From contig JAIQEW010000017.1 in assembly GCA_020073605.1 (NCBI GenBank), positions 1-64,000 of the forward strand: a stretch of DNA of 64,000 bases, read 5' to 3'. Shown piece after piece: positions 17,813-25,957 of this stretch. A program made the translations under genes and the position numbers. The notes under the pieces are model-generated. The model was given only the letters and a program-made list of their open reading frames with translations. It ran no database searches and was not told the DNA's origin. The stretch's first letter is position 1; every line of letters starts with the position of its first letter. This DNA is from Terriglobia bacterium (GTDB lineage: Bacteria > Acidobacteriota > Terriglobia > Acidiferrales > UBA7541).

Positions 17813-19615
17813 TCAGCGTCCTGCCTTCGTCAGCGTCGCGCCGCTGACTTTCTTCGTTTCGTTCGCCCAGTTCGTACCCGGGTAGCTGAACAGCAAGCTG
17901 TAACCCGGCGAGCCGCCCGCGACGAAAATATGAAAATCCTCGGGGCTTTGGACGATGGGAACCTTGCCGCCGGGTTTCAGCGCGTCCCTGAAAACCTGCG
18001 CACGATCGGGGCGGATGCGGCCGTCGTCGATCTCGGCCTGGATCAAGTCGGAGGCTTTGTCGTGACCGAAAGCGACCGTTGTCGCCGCGACCTTCTCGTA
18101 CGGGACTTTCGTGTGCTCGTAGAGATATTCCTGAAGGCTCTTGCGCGTGTAGCCCATCTTGCCCAGCTCATAGGCGCAATCCGGATGCAGGACAAGAGTG
18201 TACTGCTGCGAGTGAACCCAGTAGGAGCTATTGGGAGCCCGCGCGACAACCAAGTCGATGATTCCCTGCGCGGTCCAGGGAGCGACGGCCCCGCCGCCGA
18301 GTACGAGCGGGGTGCCGGACGAGGCGACGGTGACGGTGCTGTCCCCGGGCATGAAGCCGCGGCTGACGCTGTACGGCTCCCACGGACTCCTGGCTTCGTC
18401 TTCGGCGAACGTGAAGAAAGTGTACGACTCCAAGCGGCCGGTGAGCGCCATGTCGTTTACGGCGGGCCAGGTCTGTCCGATGTTGAGCAGCGAAAGCCGG
18501 AGCGCGCGGCCGACGGTGCTGTTTGCTCGCCATCCGTGGCCGAGCATGCCGATACCGGAGTTGAAGTTCAGTTCTGTCGCGATCGGGCCGTTCACGATGA
18601 CAATAGGAGTGAACGAGCCGGTCGACGCCTGGACGTGCGTGAGGTCGTAGTGCTTGTCGAGGAAACCGTCCATGGCCGCGAGGATTACCGGGAAGAATTC
18701 GGGCTTCGCGCCGGCCATCACGGCGTTGACGGCGATCTTTTCGACTGTGGCCGTGCCGTTTTTCGGGGCGGCCTGGCCCAGCACTTCCTGCGGCGAGCGA
18801 GTCGTCGCAGCCAGCATCGCCTTCACCAGCTTCGGCGTCGGCGGGACGATCGGCAGGCCGTCAGCCCAGTGACTATCGAGGAAGAGATCGTTCACTTTCT
18901 GGTAGGCGTCCTGATAATCCGAGCCCTTGACGGTGATATTGTCGTTTTCCTTCTGCTTTTGGACTTGCGACGGCTTGGTTTCTTCGGCGGTGAGCGGACG
19001 GACGAGGTCGTCGACCATTTGGTCGATGACCGCGCTCGCGACCGGTTGCAGCTCTTCGTGCGTGGCGCGGGCGCGATAATACTTGTCCGCGGGGAGCGCG
19101 ATCATGCGGATCCCCGGCATGCCGCGGTCTTTCGCCGCGGACTTCGCATCTTCGAGAAACTCGGTGGTGGTGAAGTAAACGCCGGGCATTCCTGTCTTTT
19201 CAATTTCGACCGTGTCGTGGGAACCCCACCACGTGCAGCTCCCTCAATCACCGACACCGAAAACGAAAAGATCTCCCTGCTGCTTCACCGTGGGATACCA
19301 CTTGGGAAGAGCGGTGATCGTCTGCGCTGAGGGCTTCGGGTACATGACGACCGTGGCGCCGGGATATTTCTGCTTGATGAGTTGCCCGATGACCCAGAGG
19401 AAATTGTCGGCGCCGAATTTCCCGTTGTCGATGAGGACGACTTTCTTGCCGTCGAGTTTTCCGCCGCGCGGGCTGATGCCCACCGTCTGCGGCGGAGGAA
19501 TCTCGCCGCGGGGGTTCATCACCTCGAGCGTCACCTGCGCCGCTGCCGTCCCGGCCGCGACCAAGCCTCCGATCAAAAGCGCAATCGCCAGCAGCCAATT
19601 TGTGTTTCTCTTCAC
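17813..19615 (-). CDS. Exported UGSC-family selenoprotein (TGA at 19244-19246 read as Sec)
   Basis: A single 600-residue product if TGA codon 124 is read as selenocysteine. The GTG at 19615 has GGGGGAG just before it and opens a signal peptide (VKRNTNWLLAIALLIGG to AAAQ). The N-terminal part (VTLEVMNPRGEI, DGKKVVLIDNGKFGADNFL) ends in GVGD-U-GSCTWW, the UGSC motif, with Cys127 as possible selenenylsulfide partner. The frame then runs on with no stop through MPGVYFTTTEF to a large C-terminal domain (SHWADGLPIVPPTPKLV onward). A SECIS-like hairpin starts 10 nt after the TGA. Family function is unknown; a thiol/selenol redox role is inferred. First gene of an operon with a membrane protein, diheme cytochrome c and PQQ dehydrogenase. 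A simple caller would report two genes, 19244-19615 and 17813-19189. Confidence 0.87.
19211..19246 (-). promoter_or_regulatory. Sec codon and bacterial SECIS-like hairpin
   Basis: TGA is at 19244-19246. The hairpin is read from 19233 to 19211: arms CGTG-GTGG and CCAC-GA-CACG (GA bulge), apical loop GGTTC. Eighteen nt separate the TGA from the loop and the loop begins with G; both fit bacterial SECIS rules (16-37 nt, G among the first two loop positions). Confidence 0.8.
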
Positions 19616-19634
19616 GGCTCCCCCCTCTATCACA

Positions 19635-19662
19635 CTGGAACGACCGGACAAACTCGTTCCAG
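19635..19662 (-). promoter_or_regulatory. 5' leader hairpin of the selenoprotein operon
   Basis: Perfect 9-bp arms CTGGAACGA / TCGTTCCAG with a 10-nt loop (GTTTGTCCGG), lying between the predicted transcript start (about 19669) and the ribosome binding site. It may control mRNA stability or translation. Confidence 0.5.
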
Positions 19663-19675
19663 CGAAAGCGCCCTC

Positions 19676-19746
19676 AAGATAGACAGCGGCGGATGGAATG
19701 TCAATTCGATTGCACGCCTGATGGTGGGTCAGTTTCCGATTGTCCG
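19676..19746 (-). promoter_or_regulatory. Promoter and conserved upstream box of the selenoprotein operon
   Basis: Minus strand: -35 TTGACA (19699-19704), 17-bp spacer, -10 TATCTT (19676-19681). A box GGACAATCGGAAACTGA (19729-19745) ends exactly 24 bp before the -35. The same box at the same distance precedes the cytochrome/PQQ dehydrogenase operon at 26.8 kb. The upstream continuation of the block is cut off by the IS30 element. Confidence 0.75.
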
Positions 19747-20975
19747 TGCCGGCTCAGACGGTCGACGCAACACTTGCCCGAAGTTTACTCGCAGGGGTCT
19801 GGAATCCTAAAGTCTTTCTCGGTCGTTGATTCAAGCGCAGCGCGACCTGGTCGAGCTGCGCTTGCGAATAGGCAGACAGATCGGTGCCTCGGGGGAAGTA
19901 TTGTCGCAGCAGCAGATTGGTGTTTTCGTTCGTGCCGCGCTGCCAGGGACTTTGCGGATCACAGAAATAGACTTTCACATCCGTGGCTACCGTGAAGGCC
20001 TTGTGCTTGGCCATCTCCAGTCCGCGATCCCACGTCAGCGAGCGTCGCAGAGTAGCGGGAAGCTTACGAACGTGCCGGCTTAAGGCTGCAACAACCACCG
20101 CCGTGTCCTTGCTGGACACCTTGATCAGCATGGCAAAGCGCGAATGGCGTTCTACCAGGGTCGCAATGTAGCTGTTTTTTGCACCGCTCAGCAGATCGCC
20201 TTCCCAATGGCCAGGAATCGCTCGATCTTCCACTTCCGGGGGTCTTTCGCGGATCGAGATGGCATCGACGATCTGACCCCGTGACTGTCCGCTGACGCTG
20301 GCGTGTCGCGAGCGGCGCATGCGCCGCTTCGATCGCAGGTGGTCCATCAGCTCTTTTTTCAATACTCCTCGTGCTTGAATGAAGAGGCTACGGTAAATGG
20401 TCTCGTGGGACACTCGCATGCTCTCGTCATCGGGATACTGGGTCTTCAGCCATCCGGAAATCTGTTCGGGCGACCAGTCCAGGATCAGTTTACTCGCAAC
20501 GATGTTCCGCAACTTGCGGTTCACGGCGAGAAGACACCGTTTCGGTCGCAAAGCCGATGCCCAAGCTTGGTGATCCGATTCGTAGGCGCGATAGGCAGGA
20601 CGGCCACCATGGCGGGTGATCTCCCGGCTCACCGTTGAGGCGGCCCGCCCAAGGCGTCTTGCTATCTCGCGAATCGACGAACCGGAAGCGATCCCTCGCG
20701 AGATGTCTTCTCGCTCAGCAAGGGTGAGGGCTAGACGAGAGCGTCGGCGGGCTGCGGGAGGAATCCCTCCGTGAGGCAACAACAAACAGCGAATGGAAGT
20801 ATGTGGCTTGCCAAAGGCGCGCCCGATCTCATGCAACGACTGCCCGGACTTCCAACGGCTCCAGATCTCGGATCTCTGGGTGAGAGAAAGTCTCGATCGT
20901 TCTCCTTCGCTCATAAACACCATCCTTAAGTAGAAGGTCTACTAGATGGTGTTGCATCGATCTATAGAATCCACA
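19747..20975 (-). mobile_element. IS30-family insertion sequence, 1229 bp, intact
   Basis: The right end read inwards is TGTGGATTCTATAGATCGAT then GCAACAC; the left end is TGCCGGCTCAGACGGTCGAC then GCAACAC. These imperfect inverted repeats of about 27 bp match the IS30 end pattern (TG...TTC...GCAACA). A 2-bp duplication CG (19745-19746 and 20976-20977) flanks it. The transposase gene is complete. Removing the element and one CG restores a sequence nearly identical to 26868-26903. Confidence 0.9.
19754..20914 (-). CDS. IS30-family transposase
   Basis: DDE transposase of 386 residues from the ATG at 20914 (AAGGA 8 bp upstream; an ATG at 20923 is also in frame). The N-terminal helix-turn-helix region (LTLAEREDISRGIASGSSIR, REIARRLGRAASTVSREI) is typical of the family. 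Catalytic residues appear in GHWEGDLL (Asp), LTWDRGLEMA (Asp) and GTNENTNLLLRQYFPRGTD (Glu). No frameshift or stop, so it is likely functional. Confidence 0.95.
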   Translation of the reverse strand: MSEGERSRLSLTQRSEIWSRWKSGQSLHEIGRAFGKPHTSIRCLLLPHGGIPPAARRRSRLALTLAEREDISRGIASGSSIREIARRLGRAASTVSREITRHGGRPAYRAYESDHQAWASALRPKRCLLAVNRKLRNIVASKLILDWSPEQISGWLKTQYPDDESMRVSHETIYRSLFIQARGVLKKELMDHLRSKRRMRRSRHASVSGQSRGQIVDAISIRERPPEVEDRAIPGHWEGDLLSGAKNSYIATLVERHSRFAMLIKVSSKDTAVVVAALSRHVRKLPATLRRSLTWDRGLEMAKHKAFTVATDVKVYFCDPQSPWQRGTNENTNLLLRQYFPRGTDLSAYSQAQLDQVALRLNQRPRKTLGFQTPASKLRASVASTV

Positions 20976-20976
20976 C

Positions 20977-21312
20977 GACTTATCAGGCACTACCCGCTGG
21001 GCTGGCACGACAAAGACTGAACGCCTTGGTTAGCAGCCGGTAATGAACCCTTTCTTTCAGCCGTAGGCTACAGCGGACTGTGACGCGGATCACCGCTCCA
21101 TGTGACCGGGAGCACATCGAGCTTTTGAAATAGAGCCGACTAATCAGAAGTAACCCGCTGCGCCCAGGGCCGAGAACGGCCACGCTTGCCGAGGTCACGG
21201 CAGCGTGACTGCTCGGACTCGCACCAGACACAGAATCCGCGACTGGACCGTACCTTATGCGAAAAGTTCAGGATGTTTGATCTTCGCGAGGGAGAGAAGA
21301 GAGGAAACGAAA
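20977..21312 (+). other. Upstream region of the outer-membrane protein gene
   Basis: 336 bp without a gene. It starts with the half of the regulatory block displaced by IS30 (CGACTTATCAGGCACTACCC, 20976-20995). A diverged direct copy (CCGACTAATCAGAAGTAACC, 21136-21155) lies about 160 bp further on. A clear -35/-10 pair for the downstream gene is not evident. Confidence 0.5.
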
Positions 21313-22080
21313 ATGAATAGATCACTGATGCTGGGCTGTGTGGTCACCATTGTCCTGCTTGCTGGCGGAACAGCAAAGGCCGACGACTTCAAGGGCTTCT
21401 ACGGCGGCGGTTACGTCGGAGGCGCTTTCAACAAATCCGATGCGAAAACAACCACCATCTTCAGTCCGACGGGCTATTTCGCCATCTCCAGCCCACCGGC
21501 TATCGCTCCGGTTGGAGCGCAGAAGCCGAATGCGAGCGGGTTCACGGGCGGAGGCCAGGCCGGCTACAACTTCCAAACGGGCAATGTGGTTCTCGGGTTC
21601 GAGTTTGATTTCGGTTCGATGAGTGTGAGTGGTTCCAAGACCGGCACAGACGTTTATCCCTGCTGCTCCCCGACGACGTTCACGGTGAAACAGACGGTTA
21701 AGACCGATTGGCTGCTCACCGCACGTCCCCGCCTTGGCTTCGTAGCCGGCCGCTGGCTCTTTTACGGCACCGTGGGATTGGCGGCAACCAATATCAACTA
21801 TCAGGAGGTTTTCACCGACACCTTTGCGACCGCGCACGAGAACGGCGGCGTGAAGCGTACGCAGAAGGGCTGGACGGCTGGCGGCGGCGTTGAGTATCTG
21901 GCCGGGGAGCATTGGACGGTGAAAGGCGAATACCTCTACGCCGATGTTGGCACCGTAAGGGCGACCAGCACGAATCTGACGGCGTTTTCGCCGCCCATCC
22001 CGTTCCCAACTAACACGTTCACCCACACAACCGATCTGCGCATGAATCTCATGCGATTCGGGTTCAATTACCGATTCTGA
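21313..22080 (+). CDS. Outer-membrane beta-barrel protein (porin-like)
   Basis: Protein of 255 residues from the ATG at 21313 (GAGGAAACGAAA upstream). Signal peptide MNRSLMLGCVVTIVLLAGGT to KADD, then alternating amphipathic strands (GFYGGGYVGGAF, GGQAGYNFQTGNVVLGFEFD, TARPRLGFVAGRWLFYGTVG, GWTAGGGVEYLAGEHWTVKG) and a C-terminal strand ending in aromatic Phe (MRFGFNYRF), as the BAM complex requires. It resembles the small eight-stranded OMP_b-brl porins of Gram-negatives. A vicinal Cys pair (YPCCSP) in a loop is unusual. A strong terminator follows. Confidence 0.88.
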   Translation: MNRSLMLGCVVTIVLLAGGTAKADDFKGFYGGGYVGGAFNKSDAKTTTIFSPTGYFAISSPPAIAPVGAQKPNASGFTGGGQAGYNFQTGNVVLGFEFDFGSMSVSGSKTGTDVYPCCSPTTFTVKQTVKTDWLLTARPRLGFVAGRWLFYGTVGLAATNINYQEVFTDTFATAHENGGVKRTQKGWTAGGGVEYLAGEHWTVKGEYLYADVGTVRATSTNLTAFSPPIPFPTNTFTHTTDLRMNLMRFGFNYRF

Positions 22081-22164
22081 ATTGCGGCGGCCGGGACAGG
22101 GCGCAGGATGACTCCACTTGGATTCGGCCGGCGACCGGAAGCGGGAGTTCCAGGCGGTGAATCA

Positions 22165-22197
22165 CGGCGGCGTTGGGTACCCGACGCCGCCGTTTCT
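22165..22197 (+). terminator. Rho-independent terminator after the beta-barrel gene
   Basis: Stem CGGCGGCGT / ACGCCGCCG with loop TGGGTACCCG, followed by TTTCTT on the plus strand, 85 bp after the stop. Confidence 0.8.
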
Positions 22198-22333
22198 TCA
22201 TGAGGACGTGCGTTCGAGGCCCAGTCTGGGGGGCGCGCGCACCTATGCTCCTTCTCGAAGAGCACAATCTCAGGCGGCATTCCCACTGCGCGCGTCGCGT
22301 TGGCGTGATTTCGGTGCTGCGGCGCGCGGCTGC

Positions 22334-24253
22334 CTATTGAGACCAGCCGGAATCGTCGCCGTAAGGCAGGCCGGTCATCACGGCGATGATCGCGTCGATC
22401 TTGCCGTTCTTGAGCTTGAAAATCTCGCAGACTTCCTCGCTGAACGGGCGCAGCGCCGAGGGCGATTCGTCCACTTTGCCGACACCGGGGACATCGACCG
22501 ATTTCACCTTGCCGGACGTGTTGAACATGAAATTGCCCATGACGATGCCGCGTTCGCGGTCGACGACGGTATAGCGGCGTGGACGGATCGGATAGATGTA
22601 CTCGAAGATGTGCGAATCGAGGCCCGCGGCGCAGCTTGTGGGCCTGCCGTCTTTCGACAGCGAGCCGAAGGTCGAGGGGCACGTCTGCGTTCCGTTTTCG
22701 ACGCGAATCACGTCCGGCGCGAACGGAACGATGCTTCCGCTGCTCTTTTCGATCCCGTCGAAATACAGGTCCGTCTGCGCGATCAGGTCCTTGCGCGATT
22801 CGCGCTCGGACTCGGGGACGTCCTCGAAGAATCCCGCCAGTCTCGGCGCGACCTTCGGATCGGTGAATCCATCGGGACGCGTGAAGCCCGCAGCGGTTTC
22901 CTTGCGCGTGATCACCGTTTCGATTTCACTGATCTTGCGGTTCACGATCCGCAAACGCGTAACCAGCAAGCCGCCCATTCCGGCTTCGTCCGTGACGCCG
23001 ACGAAGCCGACTTGTCCTTCCTCAGGATCGTCGATGTAGAGCTTGTAGCTGCCCCAGCCGGTGAGCGTGCCCCAGAGGCCGTCGGTGAATTTCAGGTCCT
23101 GCGCATTTTCCGTGTAGCGCGCGTACGGCGCCAGCGGGAGCATGGATGGATTGTGTTCGATCAGCGCCGCGCGGTAGGCATCGACGAGGCCGTTCAGACA
23201 TTTGCGGTCGCAAGTGTTGGATACTGGATTTGCTGCTTTCACGCCAAGTGCCTTAGCCCTCTCCTGCACGGTTTGAGGTCCCCAACCTGACGTGATTCCG
23301 TACGGTTCCTGCGTCAGCGCGGCTTGAATGAGCCGGATCTTTCCCTTTTCGATCTTGAACAGCTCTCCCACCTCCCACGTGAAAGGATGGCGCAGCGTCG
23401 CAGGAACCATCCTGCCGTCCGTTAGCGTCATCGACTTCACGGTGCCCGCGTGATCGAAAAATGTGAAAGCGAAGGCGAGGCCGCGCTCGCGGTCCACGAT
23501 CACGAACCGCCGGTCGCGAATCCTGGTAACGATCCTGAAGTATCCCGTCTTGAACTGCGCGGCACAGCCCAAACTCATGATCTCGTTGCCGATGCTTGGG
23601 TCGCTCTTGAACCGGTCCGGATTGTTCGTGGTTTGCATGCCGTTTTCGATGCGGTTGCAGTCGGCGGCGAAAGGATAGACGCCCTTGCCGTCGTTGTTCT
23701 GCAAGCCGGAGAAATACATGTTCGCGGTCTTGACCAGCTCCTCGCGCGTGGCGCGTTCGGCCGGGGGAATCGCTTCGAGAAAGCGCGGGTTCGGCTTTCC
23801 CATCGCGTCCAGATTTTTCGCCGCATTGGCGTCGCGGACGACGAAGTCTTCCACTTCCGCGATCCTTCCGCCGGTGACTTTCAGGCGCAGGCAAAAGAGG
23901 ACAGGGTTGTCCCACTCCTTCATTACGCCGATGAAGCCGACCTGGCCCGCCTCGGGTTCCGCGAAGTAGAGCTTGAACGTGCCTTGGCCGTTCGCGGTGC
24001 CCCAGAACCCTTCGCCGATTTTCAGCCTGGCCGTGTTCTCCGTGAATTTCACGTTTGCGGCGAAGGCGACTTTCGACGGATCGCGCGCCGCTAAGGCGGC
24101 GAGATATTCGTTGACGAAGTTTTCCAGACACGCGCGGTCGCACTTCGGCGCCGCACCCTGCGGCGCGGCCGCCCGGCTCGGTGCGCTCGTGAAGGCGCCG
24201 ACGGCCAGAATCATCGCGCTACCGCATAGAAATGACAGGAATCCGCGTCGCAT
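22334..24253 (-). CDS. Exported protein made of two tandem homologous domains, unknown function
   Basis: Protein of 639 residues with signal peptide (to SRAAA). Two halves of about 300 residues align to each other. Repeat 1 has CDRACLENFVNEYLAALAAR, KFTENTARLKIGEGFWGTANG, GQVGFIGVMKE, VDRERGLAFAFTFFD and PYGITSGW. Repeat 2 has CDRKCLNGLVDAYRAALIEH, YTENAQDLKFTDGLWGTLTG, GQVGFVGVTDE, VDRERGIVMGNFMFN and PYGDDSGW. Each repeat starts with a C-D-R-x-C pair, suggesting a disulfide or metal site. The fold could be SnoaL/NTF2-like or DUF8021-like, which I cannot verify. It lies 108 bp downstream of a PQQ dehydrogenase on the same strand and may belong to that operon. Confidence 0.75.
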   Translation of the reverse strand: MRRGFLSFLCGSAMILAVGAFTSAPSRAAAPQGAAPKCDRACLENFVNEYLAALAARDPSKVAFAANVKFTENTARLKIGEGFWGTANGQGTFKLYFAEPEAGQVGFIGVMKEWDNPVLFCLRLKVTGGRIAEVEDFVVRDANAAKNLDAMGKPNPRFLEAIPPAERATREELVKTANMYFSGLQNNDGKGVYPFAADCNRIENGMQTTNNPDRFKSDPSIGNEIMSLGCAAQFKTGYFRIVTRIRDRRFVIVDRERGLAFAFTFFDHAGTVKSMTLTDGRMVPATLRHPFTWEVGELFKIEKGKIRLIQAALTQEPYGITSGWGPQTVQERAKALGVKAANPVSNTCDRKCLNGLVDAYRAALIEHNPSMLPLAPYARYTENAQDLKFTDGLWGTLTGWGSYKLYIDDPEEGQVGFVGVTDEAGMGGLLVTRLRIVNRKISEIETVITRKETAAGFTRPDGFTDPKVAPRLAGFFEDVPESERESRKDLIAQTDLYFDGIEKSSGSIVPFAPDVIRVENGTQTCPSTFGSLSKDGRPTSCAAGLDSHIFEYIYPIRPRRYTVVDRERGIVMGNFMFNTSGKVKSVDVPGVGKVDESPSALRPFSEEVCEIFKLKNGKIDAIIAVMTGLPYGDDSGWSQ

Positions 24254-24361
24254 TGCTCCGCCTCCTAGAATGTCCGATCGAGTTTTGCGTATGACAAGAA
24301 ACCGGGTCGCCTGAAGCTCTTGGGACGCAGAGGTCCCTCGGCCGGGTACTCTCGTTCGCTC

Positions 24362-25957
24362 TTACGGCAAGCCGAACACGAAATACGTGGTGCCCGCCGT
24401 GACGAAAACGTATTGCTTGCCGTCCACCGAATACGTCACCGGATTCGACCGGATCGACGATCCCAGATTGATGTCCCAGAGAGGCTTCCCCGTCACCGCG
24501 TCAAGCGCGAAGAAATTGCCCTCGTCGCTTCCGGAAAAGACGAGACCTCCGGCCGTCGCGAGTGTGCCCACCCAGGACGGCGCGTGCAGCCGGAACTCCC
24601 ATTTCATTTTTCCGGTGGCGCCTTCGAGCGCGCGGATCGCGCCGTAAGCGTCATCGCCGCTGAGTGCGCGCTCTCCTCCCGCGCCCATCGGGAACTTTCC
24701 CATTTCCCACTTCGTGGTGGTTCCCTTGACGTAGTAAGAACCCATTTCACGCGCGTCCACATAAAAGAGTTTGGTAAGTGGGCTGTACGAATTGCTAGTC
24801 CAATTGATCGCACCGGTGATGCTGGGGAATATCAGATTTCCTTCGGGGCTGGGCCCCGAATTGGGCAGGACGATGGGATGGCCGGTCGCGTCGAGTCCCT
24901 TCGCCCACGTCTGCTTCGCGTACGGCATGCCCGCAACGAAGTCGCCCGTCGCGCGGTCGAGCACATAGTAGAAGGCGTTGCGATTGGCGAAGCCCAGAAG
25001 CTTCCGCGGCTTGCCCTTGATCGTGTCGTCGAACAAAATCGGCGGCTCGGATGCATCCCAGTCGTGCGTTTCGTGCGGCGAAAATTGGAAATACCACTTC
25101 ACCTTGCCGGCGTCAGGATCGATGGCGAGCATCGCGCACGTGTAGAGGTTGTCGCCCGGCCTCGCGTCGCCGTTCCAATCCGGCGCGGGATTGCCCGTGC
25201 CCCAGTAAACGAGATTCAGCTTGGGATCGTAGGCTCCGGCATTCCATGTGGTGCCGCCCGCCGGCACAGAACCGCCCCACGTTTCCGAGCCGGGTTCGCC
25301 CTGCAACGGAACGGTCCAGATTCGCCACAGCCTCTTGCCGGTCTTGGCGTCGTAGCAATCGAGGAAGCCGCGAACGGCCGCTTCGCTCCCGCCCGTTCCG
25401 ATCAGAACTTTTCCATCGATCGCGAGAGGCGGCCCTGTGATGGCGTAGCCCATCTTGTTGTCCGCGACCACCGTGTTCCAGATCACGGCGCCGGTCGTGG
25501 CGTCGAGCGCCACCAGGTGCGCGTCGATCGTCGCGACGTACACGCGATGATCGAGCACCGCGACGCCGCGATTCGTCTGAAAGAGTCCGATCGCAACCAC
25601 GTTCTTCAAAATGGGCGACCACGTCCAGAGCCTGTTGCCGGTGTGCGCGTCGAGGGCCGTCACCGTGCTCGGCGGCTCGGTGACGTACATGATTCCGTCC
25701 ACGACAATCGGAGACGTTTCGACGTTGCCCGCGGGGCGATTGGGCTGGTATGCCCAAGCCATCTTCAACCCGGCCACGTTTTGCGGAGTAAGCTGCTTGA
25801 GACCCGAGAAGCGCTGCCCGTAGTAGTTGCCGCCGTACGTGAGCCAGTTCGCTGGCTCGCTATCCGATTTCACGACGCGCTGATACGGCACCTGCGTCTG
25901 AGCCGCAATCGGGCTCGCCAGAGCAAGCAGAATCAGGGCGTACTTGATGGCTCTCAT
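24362..25957 (-). CDS. PQQ-dependent alcohol dehydrogenase-type quinoprotein
   Basis: Periplasmic quinoprotein of 531 residues with signal peptide MRAIKYALILLALASPIAAQ. Propeller motifs include LDAHTGNRLWTW, LDATTGAVIW, YDAKTGKRLW and LDAVTGKPLWDI. The segment FSPHETHDWDASEPPILFD carries Asp299-Trp-Asp301, the Asp-x-Asp spacing associated with lanthanide-type enzymes. GNPAPDWNGDARPGDNLY is the conserved loop before it. No heme domain. The ATG overlaps the stop of the upstream cytochrome (ATGA), so the two are translated together and probably form an electron-transfer pair. It is paralogous to the enzyme at 15046-16608. Confidence 0.92.
   Translation of the reverse strand: MRAIKYALILLALASPIAAQTQVPYQRVVKSDSEPANWLTYGGNYYGQRFSGLKQLTPQNVAGLKMAWAYQPNRPAGNVETSPIVVDGIMYVTEPPSTVTALDAHTGNRLWTWSPILKNVVAIGLFQTNRGVAVLDHRVYVATIDAHLVALDATTGAVIWNTVVADNKMGYAITGPPLAIDGKVLIGTGGSEAAVRGFLDCYDAKTGKRLWRIWTVPLQGEPGSETWGGSVPAGGTTWNAGAYDPKLNLVYWGTGNPAPDWNGDARPGDNLYTCAMLAIDPDAGKVKWYFQFSPHETHDWDASEPPILFDDTIKGKPRKLLGFANRNAFYYVLDRATGDFVAGMPYAKQTWAKGLDATGHPIVLPNSGPSPEGNLIFPSITGAINWTSNSYSPLTKLFYVDAREMGSYYVKGTTTKWEMGKFPMGAGGERALSGDDAYGAIRALEGATGKMKWEFRLHAPSWVGTLATAGGLVFSGSDEGNFFALDAVTGKPLWDINLGSSIRSNPVTYSVDGKQYVFVTAGTTYFVFGLP

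Noticed and set aside
19189..19246. Simple explanation of the selenoprotein TGA as a pseudogene stop
   Set aside because: The TGA is in the exact U-G-S-C context, no other frame damage exists over 600 codons, and a properly spaced SECIS-like hairpin follows.
17711..19330. 539-codon plus-strand frame
   Set aside because: Antisense to the selenoprotein; no family features. Its openness across 19244 is not relevant to the TGA on the other strand.
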